Positions 52,922-60,480 of a stretch of 64,000 bases of DNA are shown piece after piece; within the stretch, counting starts at the first letter, position 1; the number at the start of each line of letters is the position of its first letter. The stretch covers positions 1-64,000 of the forward strand of contig USGV01000002.1 in the NCBI GenBank assembly GCA_900554305.1, read 5' to 3'. Under the pieces are notes generated by a model. It did no database searches. It was not told where the DNA came from and worked only from the letters and a program-made list of their open reading frames with translations. Source of the stretch: an uncultured Mycoplasmatota bacterium (GTDB lineage Bacteria; Bacillota_I; Bacilli_A; RF39; UBA660). The position numbers and the translations under genes are program-made.

Positions 52922-53764
52922 ATGGCAGGACAGGAACAATGGGTTAAAAATGAAGATTTTTCTTCTTTAGAACAGAATTCAACTGTTCCTTTTTCTGTTA
53001 TAGATGGCGGACAAAATAAGCAGGAATTAAAGGAATTAAAGCATTCTAATATTGTTCCTTTTCGTCGCAAAGAAATAGAGTTTATTACCTTAAATGAATG
53101 GTTGCAAGGTTATCATACCAACGATCAATTGCAAAATTTATTTGTGAATATGGATATTGCTATGAAATATATTCATAATCAGGGATATTATATTTCTTCT
53201 TTTGCTCTTGATAGAGTAACTTTATTAAATCAGTCTATTCGACAAATTAAGTTTCAAGATTTGGCACCTTTGCCTTATGATATTTCGCAGAAGAAAAGAA
53301 TTGTTAGAGATAATATCTTTATGTCAGCGGTATTACAAGTAGGACTTTATGCGAAGTGCTTGCAACATTTTACAATGAACACTATTCCGTCATTAAAAGA
53401 AAATTTCCAGGATTTTAGTATCTTTTTACCTCCTGAGGATGTTCCTTATTACTCTGGTATTATAGAAAAAGGTGCTTCTGTTTATTATAGTGAATATGTT
53501 GGTGAAAGGAAGAAACGTGATTTACAGAATTTAGAAAAAGAAGTTTCGTCTAATAGTGGAGAAAGTCAAGGAAAAAGTTTAGTAAAAACAAATGGTACCA
53601 ATTATACTGCTGAAGATTTTCTTCCACATAATGAAGAGGCAAATGAGATTATTTATGCTAGTTTGGCAAGAAAAGAGGCTGCTTTTGCTAGAGCTTTAAT
53701 TTATCCAGTTTTAGTATTTGTATTAGGTTTTGTTGTTTTATTCCTTGCTTATTTGTTGCGTTGA
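52922..53764 (+). CDS. Unknown tail-anchored protein with kinase-like traces
   Basis: A 280-aa protein I do not recognise. It has a soluble N-terminal part, a low-complexity polar region (about 200-235), and one C-terminal membrane helix (about 259-278) followed by only two residues, so it is tail-anchored. AMKYIHNQGYYISSFALDRV with IRQIKFQDLAPLP recalls the spacing of a protein-kinase catalytic loop (H-x-D ... N ... DFG), but the catalytic residues are absent; a pseudokinase is possible. It lies between sigH and the IS element where Bacillus has rpmG. Confidence 0.65.
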   Translation: MAGQEQWVKNEDFSSLEQNSTVPFSVIDGGQNKQELKELKHSNIVPFRRKEIEFITLNEWLQGYHTNDQLQNLFVNMDIAMKYIHNQGYYISSFALDRVTLLNQSIRQIKFQDLAPLPYDISQKKRIVRDNIFMSAVLQVGLYAKCLQHFTMNTIPSLKENFQDFSIFLPPEDVPYYSGIIEKGASVYYSEYVGERKKRDLQNLEKEVSSNSGESQGKSLVKTNGTNYTAEDFLPHNEEANEIIYASLARKEAAFARALIYPVLVFVLGFVVLFLAYLLR

Positions 53765-53767
53765 TAT

Positions 53768-53784
53768 ATTTTTATCTTTAGTTG
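53768..53784 (+). repeat. Left target-site duplication of the IS
   Basis: ATTTTTATCTTTAGTTG, identical to 55281-55297. Seventeen bases (18 if the following T is counted). Confidence 0.85.
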
Positions 53785-53882
53785 TGTTAAACATTAGTTA
53801 AAATGATACCGATTTATAATGTGGATAACAAACAAAGGTAAACCTTGTTTGTAGTCATAGCATAATCGATGAAATCTAAAAA

Positions 53883-53918
53883 GCAAGGGTTTCATGAACT
53901 CACTTTGTTCGCCCTTGC
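53883..53918 (-). terminator. Terminator at the end of the transposase gene
   Basis: GCAAGGG / CCCTTGC stem with inner GAAC/GTTC pairing, spanning the stop codon, followed on the minus strand by TTTTT. Confidence 0.7.
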
Positions 53919-55184
53919 TTTTAATCTTTCATCTCGTTCTCTTAAAACTTGTTCAAGCTGTTTTTGATTATCTATTTTCATTTGTTCTCTTTTTACTGGA
54001 TCTTGTCTGTGACCTTCGATTTGTTTTGTATTATAAAAGATATTGTAATATTTAACTCTAACTACTTTGGTTAATACATTTTCAAATACTTGTACTTCAG
54101 TTCCTTTATATATTTTTTTGATAGAATTATCTTTATCTAGTATTTGATAATAATTATTATTCCAAGAAATCATATTACCGTTAAGGATGGTTCTTGTACT
54201 TCGAATACATAAAATATTAGATAAATCTATATTGTCTAAAGGAACAAAAGCAGAATCATCCTCTTTAGGTTCATAAGCATATTTCTGATTAAGATAATTA
54301 CAATAATAATCGTTAAAAAATATATTTAATTCATCAATTGATTTAATATTATAACGTTTAATATCGTTGATTAATCTGTTTTGAATGGTATTATTCCATT
54401 TTTCAAATTTTCCTTTAGCTTGGGGTGTATTAGCTGCAATTATATTAATACCTAGATCTTCACACATGTGTCCAAAATTAGTTAATTCACCATCTTTTGG
54501 ATTAATAAGTATAGTATGTCTATCGCAATAAATATTTTCAGGAATACCATATTTAGTAACTAATATTTCAAGCATATGAACATAACCTTCTAAGCATTCA
54601 GCAGGCATAAACCAACCACATAATGCTTCACCAGTAGCATCATCAATAGCTAAATGTAAAGATGATTTTCTTCCGTTTTGAAACCAATCATGAGGAGTAC
54701 CATCAATCATAATTAAGATACCCCTTCTAGGAGAAGGTTCTCTTAGAGGATGAGATTCATATTCTTTGTTGAAACATTTATGTTTGATAGGTTTAACCCA
54801 GTGAAATTTTTCGTATAATGATTCATAGAAAGAATAGCTTCTAACTTTAAGATTGTTTTCTTTTACAATTTTAGCCATATCAGGATTCCAAACAACATCT
54901 TCATGATAAATATCTTGAAATTGTGTTATACTAATAATCGGATATTTATTCTTGAAGTTCTTAATAAATTCAATTTCTTTGCTGGAAGGTGAATTATTAG
55001 AAGGTTTACCCGTTAAACCATGAACTAAAATAGAATCAATATCCTTTTCTTTTAATTGCTTTGAAAATCTTACAATTTGAAGTTTTTTATATCCAGTTAA
55101 TGATGCAATTTGAGAATAAGAATAACCATTTAAACCATTTTGTTTATCTTGAACAAGTTTTAAAGCATACTCTTTATTATGCAT
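53892..55184 (-). CDS. IS1202/ISNCY-family DDE transposase
   Basis: Integrase-fold transposase of 430 aa. An N-terminal helix-turn-helix (YSYSQIASLTGYKKLQIVRF) precedes the DDE domain: first Asp in ILIMIDGTPHDWF, second in NIYCDRHTIL, Glu in NTPQAKGKFEKWNNTIQNRL. The C-terminus is basic. The catalytic triad is intact and no frameshift is seen, so it is probably active. ATG 55184 follows AAAGGAG; an upstream extension would start before that site. Confidence 0.9.
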   Translation of the reverse strand: MHNKEYALKLVQDKQNGLNGYSYSQIASLTGYKKLQIVRFSKQLKEKDIDSILVHGLTGKPSNNSPSSKEIEFIKNFKNKYPIISITQFQDIYHEDVVWNPDMAKIVKENNLKVRSYSFYESLYEKFHWVKPIKHKCFNKEYESHPLREPSPRRGILIMIDGTPHDWFQNGRKSSLHLAIDDATGEALCGWFMPAECLEGYVHMLEILVTKYGIPENIYCDRHTILINPKDGELTNFGHMCEDLGINIIAANTPQAKGKFEKWNNTIQNRLINDIKRYNIKSIDELNIFFNDYYCNYLNQKYAYEPKEDDSAFVPLDNIDLSNILCIRSTRTILNGNMISWNNNYYQILDKDNSIKKIYKGTEVQVFENVLTKVVRVKYYNIFYNTKQIEGHRQDPVKREQMKIDNQKQLEQVLRERDERLKARANKVSS

Positions 55185-55280
55185 ATAATAAAAACATCTC
55201 CTTTCCAAAGAGATATTATACAATATATATCGGAATCTTTTTTATTAATGATAAGGTATCTTTTTAAAAAAGGATTAACA

Positions 55281-55297
55281 ATTTTTATCTTTAGTTG
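55281..55297 (+). repeat. Right target-site duplication of the IS
   Basis: Exact copy of 53768-53784. It ends immediately before the -35 element of the secE promoter. Confidence 0.85.
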
Positions 55298-55326
55298 TTG
55301 ACATTTTCTAGTGTTTATGCTATTTT
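55298..55326 (+). promoter_or_regulatory. Promoter of secE-nusG
   Basis: TTGACA, 17 bases ending TGC, then TATTTT. The IS right end is just upstream and leaves the promoter whole. Confidence 0.75.
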
Positions 55327-55381
55327 AATGGTGAACACGGAAAGTGTTTTTATTTTGATAAAAAAATAGGAATGGTGAAAT

Positions 55382-55714
55382 ATGGCTGAAGTTAGAAAAA
55401 GAGATGAAATAGAAAACTATAAAGTTGATGAGACTCAGTTTCATAAGAATGAAAAAAGTAAGCAGAATAAGGATAAACAGAAAAAAGAAAAAAAAGATAA
55501 TTCTGTAAAAGTATCTTCAGAGAAGAAGAGCTTATGGGTAAGATTCCGTATCTTTTGCCATGGTGTAAAATCAGAAGCAAAGAAAGTTCATTGGCCAACA
55601 AAAAAAGATATGGTTAAATATTCTATTGCGACAGTTTTATTTATTGTATTTTGTTCTTTGTTCTTTTATGTCATCGACATTATTTTTGCATTAATTCAAT
55701 CAATATTTAGATAG
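55382..55714 (+). CDS. secE: Preprotein translocase subunit SecE
   Basis: Essential SecYEG subunit. The C-terminal part is diagnostic: GVKSEAKKVHWPTKKDMVKYS followed by one membrane helix (about 82-104). It is 110 aa against about 60 in Bacillus because of a Lys/Glu/Asn-rich N-terminal extension of about 50 residues. nusG follows after 14 bases, the universal secE-nusG pair. rpmG is missing ahead of it. Confidence 0.93.
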   Translation: MAEVRKRDEIENYKVDETQFHKNEKSKQNKDKQKKEKKDNSVKVSSEKKSLWVRFRIFCHGVKSEAKKVHWPTKKDMVKYSIATVLFIVFCSLFFYVIDIIFALIQSIFR

Positions 55715-55728
55715 AAGGAGTTTTAGTT

Positions 55729-56262
55729 ATGGATAAACAATGGTATGTTGTTAATACTTATTCTGGTCATGAGAATAAGGTTAAAGAAAAATTAGAGATG
55801 CGTGCTGAATCAATGGACATGCAAGATTATATTTTTAGAGTTGTCATTCCAGAGGAGAAAGTTATCGAGGAAAAAGATGGAGTTCGCAAAGAAAAAGTTA
55901 AGAAAATGTTTCCTGGTTATATTTTAGTAGAAATGGTAATGACAGACGAAGCTTGGTATGTTGTTCGTAATACACCAGGTGTTACTGGATTTATTGGTTC
56001 TAGTGGAAAGGGTGCTAAACCTACACCATTACAACCATACGAAGTAGATAAGATTCTTGGTAATATGGGAATCAGTCGCATGGATGTTGATACTGATTTA
56101 GTAGAAGGAGCTACTGTTAAAATCGTTGATGGACCATTTAATGGAATGTTTGGTAAGATTGATAGTGTTGACCTTCCTAATCAAAAAGTTATGTTACTTG
56201 TTGATTTATTTGGACAAGAGACTTCTGTTGAGGTTGAATTAAATCAAATTCAAAAAGCATAA
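55729..56262 (+). CDS. nusG: Transcription termination/antitermination factor NusG
   Basis: NGN domain at the N-terminus (WYVVNTYSGHENKVKEKLEMR, MFPGYILVEM, VRNTPGVTGFIG), then a KOW domain (VEGATVKIVDGPFNGMFGKI). Length of 177 aa is normal. Contacts RNA polymerase and links it to pausing and the ribosome. AGAAGGAG precedes the ATG. Confidence 0.97.
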   Translation: MDKQWYVVNTYSGHENKVKEKLEMRAESMDMQDYIFRVVIPEEKVIEEKDGVRKEKVKKMFPGYILVEMVMTDEAWYVVRNTPGVTGFIGSSGKGAKPTPLQPYEVDKILGNMGISRMDVDTDLVEGATVKIVDGPFNGMFGKIDSVDLPNQKVMLLVDLFGQETSVEVELNQIQKA

Positions 56263-56267
56263 AATAG

Positions 56268-56296
56268 TTGCAAAAATATAATTTCTATGTTATTAT
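56268..56296 (+). promoter_or_regulatory. Promoter of rplK-rplA
   Basis: TTGCAA, 17 bases, TATTAT; +1 about 56303. Leaves a 112-base leader. Confidence 0.75.
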
Positions 56297-56302
56297 TTAG
56301 GG

Positions 56303-56400
56303 GCTATATTGAAATTAATATAGATTTAGTGGGAAGCATGGTTTGCATTTATGAAAGCGGGAATCAAGCTATTTGGACCACTCGCGAAAACTAAAATTAT
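56303..56400 (+). promoter_or_regulatory. Structured rplK leader resembling the L11 site of 23S rRNA
   Basis: After a CTATAT/ATATAG hairpin, AGTGG (56328-56332) pairs with CCACT (56378-56382) and encloses GAAGCA (56333-56338), CATTTATGAAAGCG (56346-56359), then GGAATCAAGCT. In E. coli 23S rRNA the GTPase-associated centre that binds L11 contains GAAGCA, CAUUUAAAGAAAGCG and GUAAUAGCUCACU in the same order. No terminator, so control would be at translation. Autoregulation by L11 (or L1) is inferred. Confidence 0.55.
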
Positions 56401-56414
56401 AGGAGGTGTTTTTC

Positions 56415-56852
56415 GTGGCAAAGGAAGCAATAAAGAAGATTAAATTACAAATCCCAGCAGGAAAAGCTACACCAGCTCCACCAGTTGGAACTGTTTTAGG
56501 ACCTGCAGGAATTAATTTACAAGATTTTTGTACTAAGTATAATGATGCTACTAGAGATAAAATGGGTGATATTTTACCAGTAGAAATCTCAATTTATGAT
56601 GATAGAAGTTTTGATTTTGTAATTAAAACTCCACCAGTTGCATTTTTACTTAAGAAATATGCAAAAATCAATAAAGGTGCAGTTAAGGGAGCTAACGAAG
56701 TTGTCGCTACATTAACTGAAGATCAATTAAGAGAAATTGCTGAAATCAAATTACCAGATTTAAATGCTTATGATGTAGAAGCTGCAATGAAGATTGTTGC
56801 TGGTACTGCTAGAAATATGGGTATTTCAATCCCTGGTTATACTGATAAGTAA
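56415..56852 (+). CDS. rplK: 50S ribosomal protein L11
   Basis: Stalk-base protein. KIKLQIPAGKATPAPPVGTV, LGPAGINLQDFC and the C-terminal RNA-binding domain (AGTARNMGISI) are diagnostic. Length is 145 aa. Start is GTG 56415, nine bases after AGGAGG; an in-frame GTG at 56406 overlaps that site. Confidence 0.97.
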   Translation: MAKEAIKKIKLQIPAGKATPAPPVGTVLGPAGINLQDFCTKYNDATRDKMGDILPVEISIYDDRSFDFVIKTPPVAFLLKKYAKINKGAVKGANEVVATLTEDQLREIAEIKLPDLNAYDVEAAMKIVAGTARNMGISIPGYTDK

Positions 56853-56919
56853 TTATTCTATGTAGGTTATACCTATGTGGAAGGTTCTAACCGCTATTAC
56901 CACGTAAGGAGGAATAAAA
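56853..56919 (+). promoter_or_regulatory. Structured rplK-rplA spacer
   Basis: Two potential hairpins: TAGG-TTATA-CCTA, and GTGG ... CCAC enclosing GGTT-C-TAACC. GUGGAAGG with AUUACCAC recalls the L1-binding internal loop (GUGGGAG / AAUACCAC) of 23S rRNA. A translational control site for L1 is possible; this is a weak call. Confidence 0.3.
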
Positions 56920-57615
56920 ATGAAAAAGAGAAGTAAGAAATATACAGAAGCTATGTCTAAAGTAGAACGTAACAAAGTATATACTAAAGAAGAAGCTGTT
57001 AAGTTAGTTAAAGAAACTTCTACTAGTTCTTTTGATGGTACAGTTGAAATCGCTATGAGATTAAATATCGATACTAAGAAAGCTGACCAACAATTAAGAG
57101 GTGCTATTGTACTTCCTAAAGGAACTGGTAAGACTACAAAAGTTTTAGTTATTGCTAAAGGAGAAAAAGCTACTCAAGCTAAAGAAGCTGGTGCTGATTA
57201 TGTTGGAGACGTTGATATGTTAGAAAAAATCGAAAAAGAAAATTGGTTTGATTTTGATACTATGATTGCTACTCCTGATATGATGCCTCTTCTTGGTAAA
57301 TTAGGTAGAGTTTTAGGACCTAAAGGTTTAATGCCTAACCCTAAAACTGGTACAGTTACATTAGATGTTGCTAAAGCTGTTAGTGAAGTAAAAGCTGGAC
57401 GTGTTGAATATCGTGCTGATAGTTTCGGAATTGTTCATGGAGTTATTGGTAAGGTTTCATTCTCTGAAGAAGATTTGATGGAAAACTTAAATGCTTTCGT
57501 ATCAGCTATCTTAAGAGTTAAGCCAGCAACAGTAAAAGGTGATTATGTTAAGAGTATTTCTATAGCTTCAACTATGGGTCCTGGAATTAAAGTTGAAAAT
57601 AATTTTGACAAATAG
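56920..57615 (+). CDS. rplA: 50S ribosomal protein L1
   Basis: Two-domain L1 stalk protein of 231 aa: [58 protein letters not shown] and [27 protein letters not shown] precedes the ATG. The rplJ promoter overlaps its final codons. Confidence 0.97.
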   Translation: MKKRSKKYTEAMSKVERNKVYTKEEAVKLVKETSTSSFDGTVEIAMRLNIDTKKADQQLRGAIVLPKGTGKTTKVLVIAKGEKATQAKEAGADYVGDVDMLEKIEKENWFDFDTMIATPDMMPLLGKLGRVLGPKGLMPNPKTGTVTLDVAKAVSEVKAGRVEYRADSFGIVHGVIGKVSFSEEDLMENLNAFVSAILRVKPATVKGDYVKSISIASTMGPGIKVENNFDK

Positions 57616-57633
57616 TTAGTTATAGGATATAAT
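57605..57633 (+). promoter_or_regulatory. Consensus promoter of rplJ-rplL
   Basis: TTGACA, 17 bases, TATAAT: a full match to the sigma-A consensus. The -35 lies in the last codons of rplA. Confidence 0.88.
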
Positions 57634-57639
57634 AAAGAC

Positions 57640-57746
57640 AATTTGTAGGTGCCATAGACAGTAGGTGTAAAAATAAATCCTACCGAGGACTTAATCTTAA
57701 GTGAATAGGAAAAGGTTCTCTTGCGTCTGTGTAGAGAATCTTTTTT
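57640..57746 (+). promoter_or_regulatory. L10 leader with attenuator
   Basis: GTGCCATAGACAGTAGG with CCTACCGAGGACTTAATC is the L10-leader core known from Firmicutes. It ends with a terminator GGTTCTC/GAGAATC plus six T (57714-57746). L10(L12) binding should favour termination and balance rplJL. Confidence 0.85.
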
Positions 57747-57779
57747 ATGGCATCCCTAAATAATAAAGGAGGTGTTTTG

Positions 57780-58274
57780 ATGGCAAGTGAAGCAATCTTA
57801 AAGCAAAAACAAGCTATTATCGATGAAATCAAAGAGCGTGTTCAAAATGCTAATACTATCGTATTATTTGATTATCGTGGTATTACTGATAGTGAAGCAA
57901 AAGAATTACGTATCAAATTAAGAGAAACTAACTCTGATTATAAAGTTTATAAAAACACTTTAATGGCTCGTGCTTTTAATGATTTAAATATAGATTTAAA
58001 TGAATCATTAAATGGACCTAGTGCTTTTGCTTTTGGTGAAGATCAAATCGCACCAATTAAAGTATTGTCAGATTTTGCTAAAGATCATCCAGCATTAGTA
58101 TTAAAAGTAGGGATTGTAGATGGAGAAAAAGCAGATCAAGCTAAATTAGCTGAATATGCTACTATACCATCAAGAGAAGGATTACTTACTATGCTTGCTG
58201 GTGGTATGATGGCTATTCCAAGAGATTTAGCAATCGCATTAGATTTATATAGTCAACAAAAAGAAGAAAATTAA
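57780..58274 (+). CDS. rplJ: 50S ribosomal protein L10
   Basis: Stalk protein that anchors L7/L12: VLFDYRGITDSEAKELRIKLR, YKVYKNTLMARAF and the C-terminal L7/L12-binding helix. Length is 164 aa. ATG 57780 follows AAAGGAGGTG. Autoregulated through the leader upstream. Confidence 0.96.
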   Translation: MASEAILKQKQAIIDEIKERVQNANTIVLFDYRGITDSEAKELRIKLRETNSDYKVYKNTLMARAFNDLNIDLNESLNGPSAFAFGEDQIAPIKVLSDFAKDHPALVLKVGIVDGEKADQAKLAEYATIPSREGLLTMLAGGMMAIPRDLAIALDLYSQQKEEN

Positions 58275-58308
58275 TAATTAAATAAATATTAAATAAGGAG
58301 GAAATAAA

Positions 58309-58677
58309 ATGGCTAAATTAACAAAAGAAGATTTTATCAGTAGTTTAAAAGAAATGAATTTATTAGAAATTAAAGAATTAGTAGATGCAATGAAAGAAGA
58401 ATTTGGTGTTGATCCATCTGCTGTAGCTGTAGCTGCACCTGCTGCTGGAGCTCAAGCTGATGCTGCACCTAGCACTGTTACAGTATCTATCGCTGATGCT
58501 GGAGCTGCTAAAGTTGCTGTTATCAAAGTTGTTAAAGAAATTACTGGTTTAGGATTAAAAGAATCTAAAGATATCGTTGATAACAACGGAGCAGTTAAAG
58601 AAAACATTTCTACTACTGAAGCTGATGAAATTAAAGCTAAGCTTGAAGAAGCTGGAGCTACTGTAGAAGTTAAGTAA
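58309..58677 (+). CDS. rplL: 50S ribosomal protein L7/L12
   Basis: Multi-copy stalk protein. N-terminal dimerisation helix [17 protein letters not shown], an Ala-rich hinge, and the factor-binding C-terminal domain [20 protein letters not shown]. Length is 122 aa. AAGGAGGAAAT is a very strong ribosome binding site. Confidence 0.97.
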   Translation: MAKLTKEDFISSLKEMNLLEIKELVDAMKEEFGVDPSAVAVAAPAAGAQADAAPSTVTVSIADAGAAKVAVIKVVKEITGLGLKESKDIVDNNGAVKENISTTEADEIKAKLEEAGATVEVK

Positions 58678-58693
58678 TTAACTTCTTTTTTTT
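58666..58693 (+). terminator. Terminator after rplL
   Basis: GAAGTTAA-GTAA-TTAACTTC hairpin across the stop codon, followed by eight T. Confidence 0.85.
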
Positions 58694-58743
58694 ATGATTT
58701 TTATGATAAAATAATTTTGATAATATATTATAAAGGAGTAGTT

Positions 58744-59283
58744 ATGAAAGAAGAATTTGATGTGTTAAATGAATGGGGGGAGTTTACTGGTAAAACTTCT
58801 ACTAGAGAAGAATGTCATAAGAATGGCTTATGGCATAGGGCTGTGTATGCTTTCGTTATTAATGATAAAAAGGAAATATTGTTGCAAAAACGAAGTTCTA
58901 ATAAAAAGCAGTGGCCTAATAAATGGGATGTTACTATTGGCGGACATGTTTTAGCAGGAGAATTTGGTAGAGAAGCTTTAATTAGAGAGACTAAAGAAGA
59001 ATTTGGTATTGATATTGATGATTGTGATATTAAATATTTAATCGGTTCTACTTCTATAGATACTCATAAGGATATTGTTAATAAACATTTTAATGAATGC
59101 TATATTATTACTAAAAATATAGATCTATCCGAAATTAAACTTCAAAAGGAAGAAGTTTCAGAAGTCCATTTTTTTACTATAGAGGAAATTATGGATATGG
59201 TTCATGATAATTATAAAAACATTACAGAAAAGGTTGGCCCATGGAATTTTTTAGAAAGAATTTTAAATAATTATTATAAGTAA
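58744..59283 (+). CDS. Nudix hydrolase
   Basis: A 179-aa Nudix protein. The Nudix box is complete: GGHVLAGEFGREALIRETKE with EEFGI following. Flanks (NEWGEFTGKTSTREECH, GLWHRAVYAFVIN, LLQKRSSNKKQWPNKWDVT) resemble the YfcD/isopentenyl-diphosphate isomerase-like branch, often found as hydrolases of unknown substrate. AAAGGAG precedes ATG 58744. An extra gene compared with the Bacillus rplL-rsmC-rpoB order. Confidence 0.9.
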   Translation: MKEEFDVLNEWGEFTGKTSTREECHKNGLWHRAVYAFVINDKKEILLQKRSSNKKQWPNKWDVTIGGHVLAGEFGREALIRETKEEFGIDIDDCDIKYLIGSTSIDTHKDIVNKHFNECYIITKNIDLSEIKLQKEEVSEVHFFTIEEIMDMVHDNYKNITEKVGPWNFLERILNNYYK

Positions 59284-59328
59284 ATAAAGAATTAAAAAAT
59301 TAGTAAAATTTTGTGGAAAATGACAAAT

Positions 59329-59420
59329 ATTTGACAAATTAAAATGTTTTCTGTATTATATTTTTGCGAAAAGAAGAAAACTTATCGAAATTTAAAAAAT
59401 TTTTCCTTCTTTTTGGCAAA
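59329..59420 (+). repeat. Duplicated promoter-attenuator module, copy 1
   Basis: TTGACA (59331-59336), 17 bases, TATTAT (59354-59359), then a leader whose AAAAGAAG/AAAA arm (59369-59380) pairs with TTTTTCCTTCTTTT (59400-59413). The core at 59376-59397 is identical, 22 bases, to 59741-59762 in copy 2. Leads into the small gene at 59432. No known riboswitch family recognised. Confidence 0.75.
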
Positions 59421-59431
59421 GGAGAATATAT

Positions 59432-59641
59432 ATGGATAATACAAGTTATGATCAAGAATTAAGTGTTGCTCAGATGAAATTAAATAATCTTATGGATAGG
59501 TATGTAGGAAGTCCAATACCAACATCTTCTGCATTAGTAGAGGAAATTTTAGATGCTCAGGAAAGAGTTAGTGCTATTTTGGATAAAAAAGAGGCATCTT
59601 CGGTTGTTTTTGAGAAAAAAATGAGTAACAATAAATCATAA
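59432..59641 (+). CDS. Small hypothetical protein
   Basis: A 69-aa protein (start MDNTSYDQELSVAQMKLNNL) with a predicted helical pair and a charged end. No membrane segment or known motif. AAAGGAG precedes the ATG at good spacing, and the upstream promoter-attenuator is the same type as that before the rsmC-like gene, which supports a real gene. Function unknown. Confidence 0.7.
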   Translation: MDNTSYDQELSVAQMKLNNLMDRYVGSPIPTSSALVEEILDAQERVSAILDKKEASSVVFEKKMSNNKS

Positions 59642-59693
59642 TTTTATAAAATTTGTGATTTCAAAGTAAAATTTCGTCAAAAAATAAAAAAAT

Positions 59694-59785
59694 GTTTGAC
59701 AAATTAAAACAATTCATGTATTATATGTTTACGAAAGGGAGAAAACTTATCGAAATTTAAAAGTTTTCTCCTTCTTTTTTGTTTA
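59694..59785 (+). repeat. Duplicated promoter-attenuator module, copy 2
   Basis: TTGACA (59696-59701), 17 bases, TATTAT (59719-59724), then GGAGAAAACTT (59738-59748) pairs perfectly with AAGTTTTCTCC (59761-59771), loop of 12, followed by TTCTTTTTT. This is an intrinsic terminator within about 50 bases of +1. Precedes the rsmC-like gene. Confidence 0.78.
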
Positions 59786-59796
59786 GAGGGGATAAG

Positions 59797-60384
59797 ATGG
59801 GGCATTATTTTACAAACGAGCAATTACCTAGTGATATTAAAGAGACTACTTGTGTAGTTTTAGGAAACCATTTTAAATTTCTAACAGATAATGGTGTGTT
59901 TTCAAAAGACGGTTTGGATTTTGGCAGTAGACTTCTTCTTGAAGTAATCCCGCGAGAAGAGGTTGGAGGCAAAATTCTGGATATGGGATGTGGTTATGGA
60001 GTTTTTGGTATCGTATTGGCTAGAGTAACTTCTCATAGGGTAGACATGGTCGATGTTAATCATCGTGCTTTGCATCTTTCAAAAAGGAATGCTAAATTAA
60101 ACGGTGTTTCTGATTTAGTGTCCATTTTTGAAAGTAATTGTTATAGTAATATTTCAGAGAAGTATTCTACAATTATTACTAATCCTCCAATAAGGGCTGG
60201 TAAGAAAATTGTTTATGACATAGTGATGAATGCTAGAAACTATTTGGAAGATGGCGGTAATCTTTATTTAGTTATAAGAAAAGAGCAAGGTGCTAAATCG
60301 CTAATTGTCGACTTAGAAAAAGTTTATACTGTTAAGGTATTAGAAAAAAAGAAAGGCTTTTTCATTATTCAGTGCCATTTATAA
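59797..60384 (+). CDS. RsmC-like class I methyltransferase (YbxB)
   Basis: A 195-aa SAM methyltransferase. The SAM loop is ILDMGCGYGVFGIVLA, motif IV is TIITNPPIRAGKK, and FSKDGLDFGSRLLLE before it is typical of RsmC/RlmG-type N2-guanine enzymes. Same place as ybxB, upstream of rpoB in Bacillus. Target (16S rRNA guanine) is inferred. Start at ATG 59797 with AGAGGGGATAAG upstream. Confidence 0.9.
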   Translation: MGHYFTNEQLPSDIKETTCVVLGNHFKFLTDNGVFSKDGLDFGSRLLLEVIPREEVGGKILDMGCGYGVFGIVLARVTSHRVDMVDVNHRALHLSKRNAKLNGVSDLVSIFESNCYSNISEKYSTIITNPPIRAGKKIVYDIVMNARNYLEDGGNLYLVIRKEQGAKSLIVDLEKVYTVKVLEKKKGFFIIQCHL

Positions 60385-60413
60385 TTGACTTATTGTCAAC
60401 GTTGTGCTATTAA
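60385..60413 (+). promoter_or_regulatory. Promoter of rpoB with overlapping palindrome
   Basis: TTGACT, 17 bases, TATTAA. The -35 is half of TTGAC-TTATT-GTCAA (60385-60399), an inverted repeat that could be an operator. Confidence 0.55.
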
Positions 60414-60480
60414 TATAAATTGGCAATATATTTTGTTATTGGTATTTTCTTTAAAAAAATTAGTGTTAGGGGTGAATTCA

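Larger units (their letters stand above)
53785..55280 (-). mobile_element. Complete IS1202-like insertion sequence
   Basis: About 1,496 bases with one transposase gene. Imperfect terminal inverted repeats of 26-27 bases begin TGTTAA and end GATACC at both ends (53785-53810 and 55254-55280). The element is flanked by 17-base direct repeats. Long duplications are a trait of the IS1202/ISNCY group. It looks intact and recently inserted, since the duplication has no mismatch. Confidence 0.85.

Noticed and set aside
53785-55280. Composite transposon or cargo genes in the IS
   Set aside because: Only the transposase fits between the inverted repeats; no passenger gene is present.
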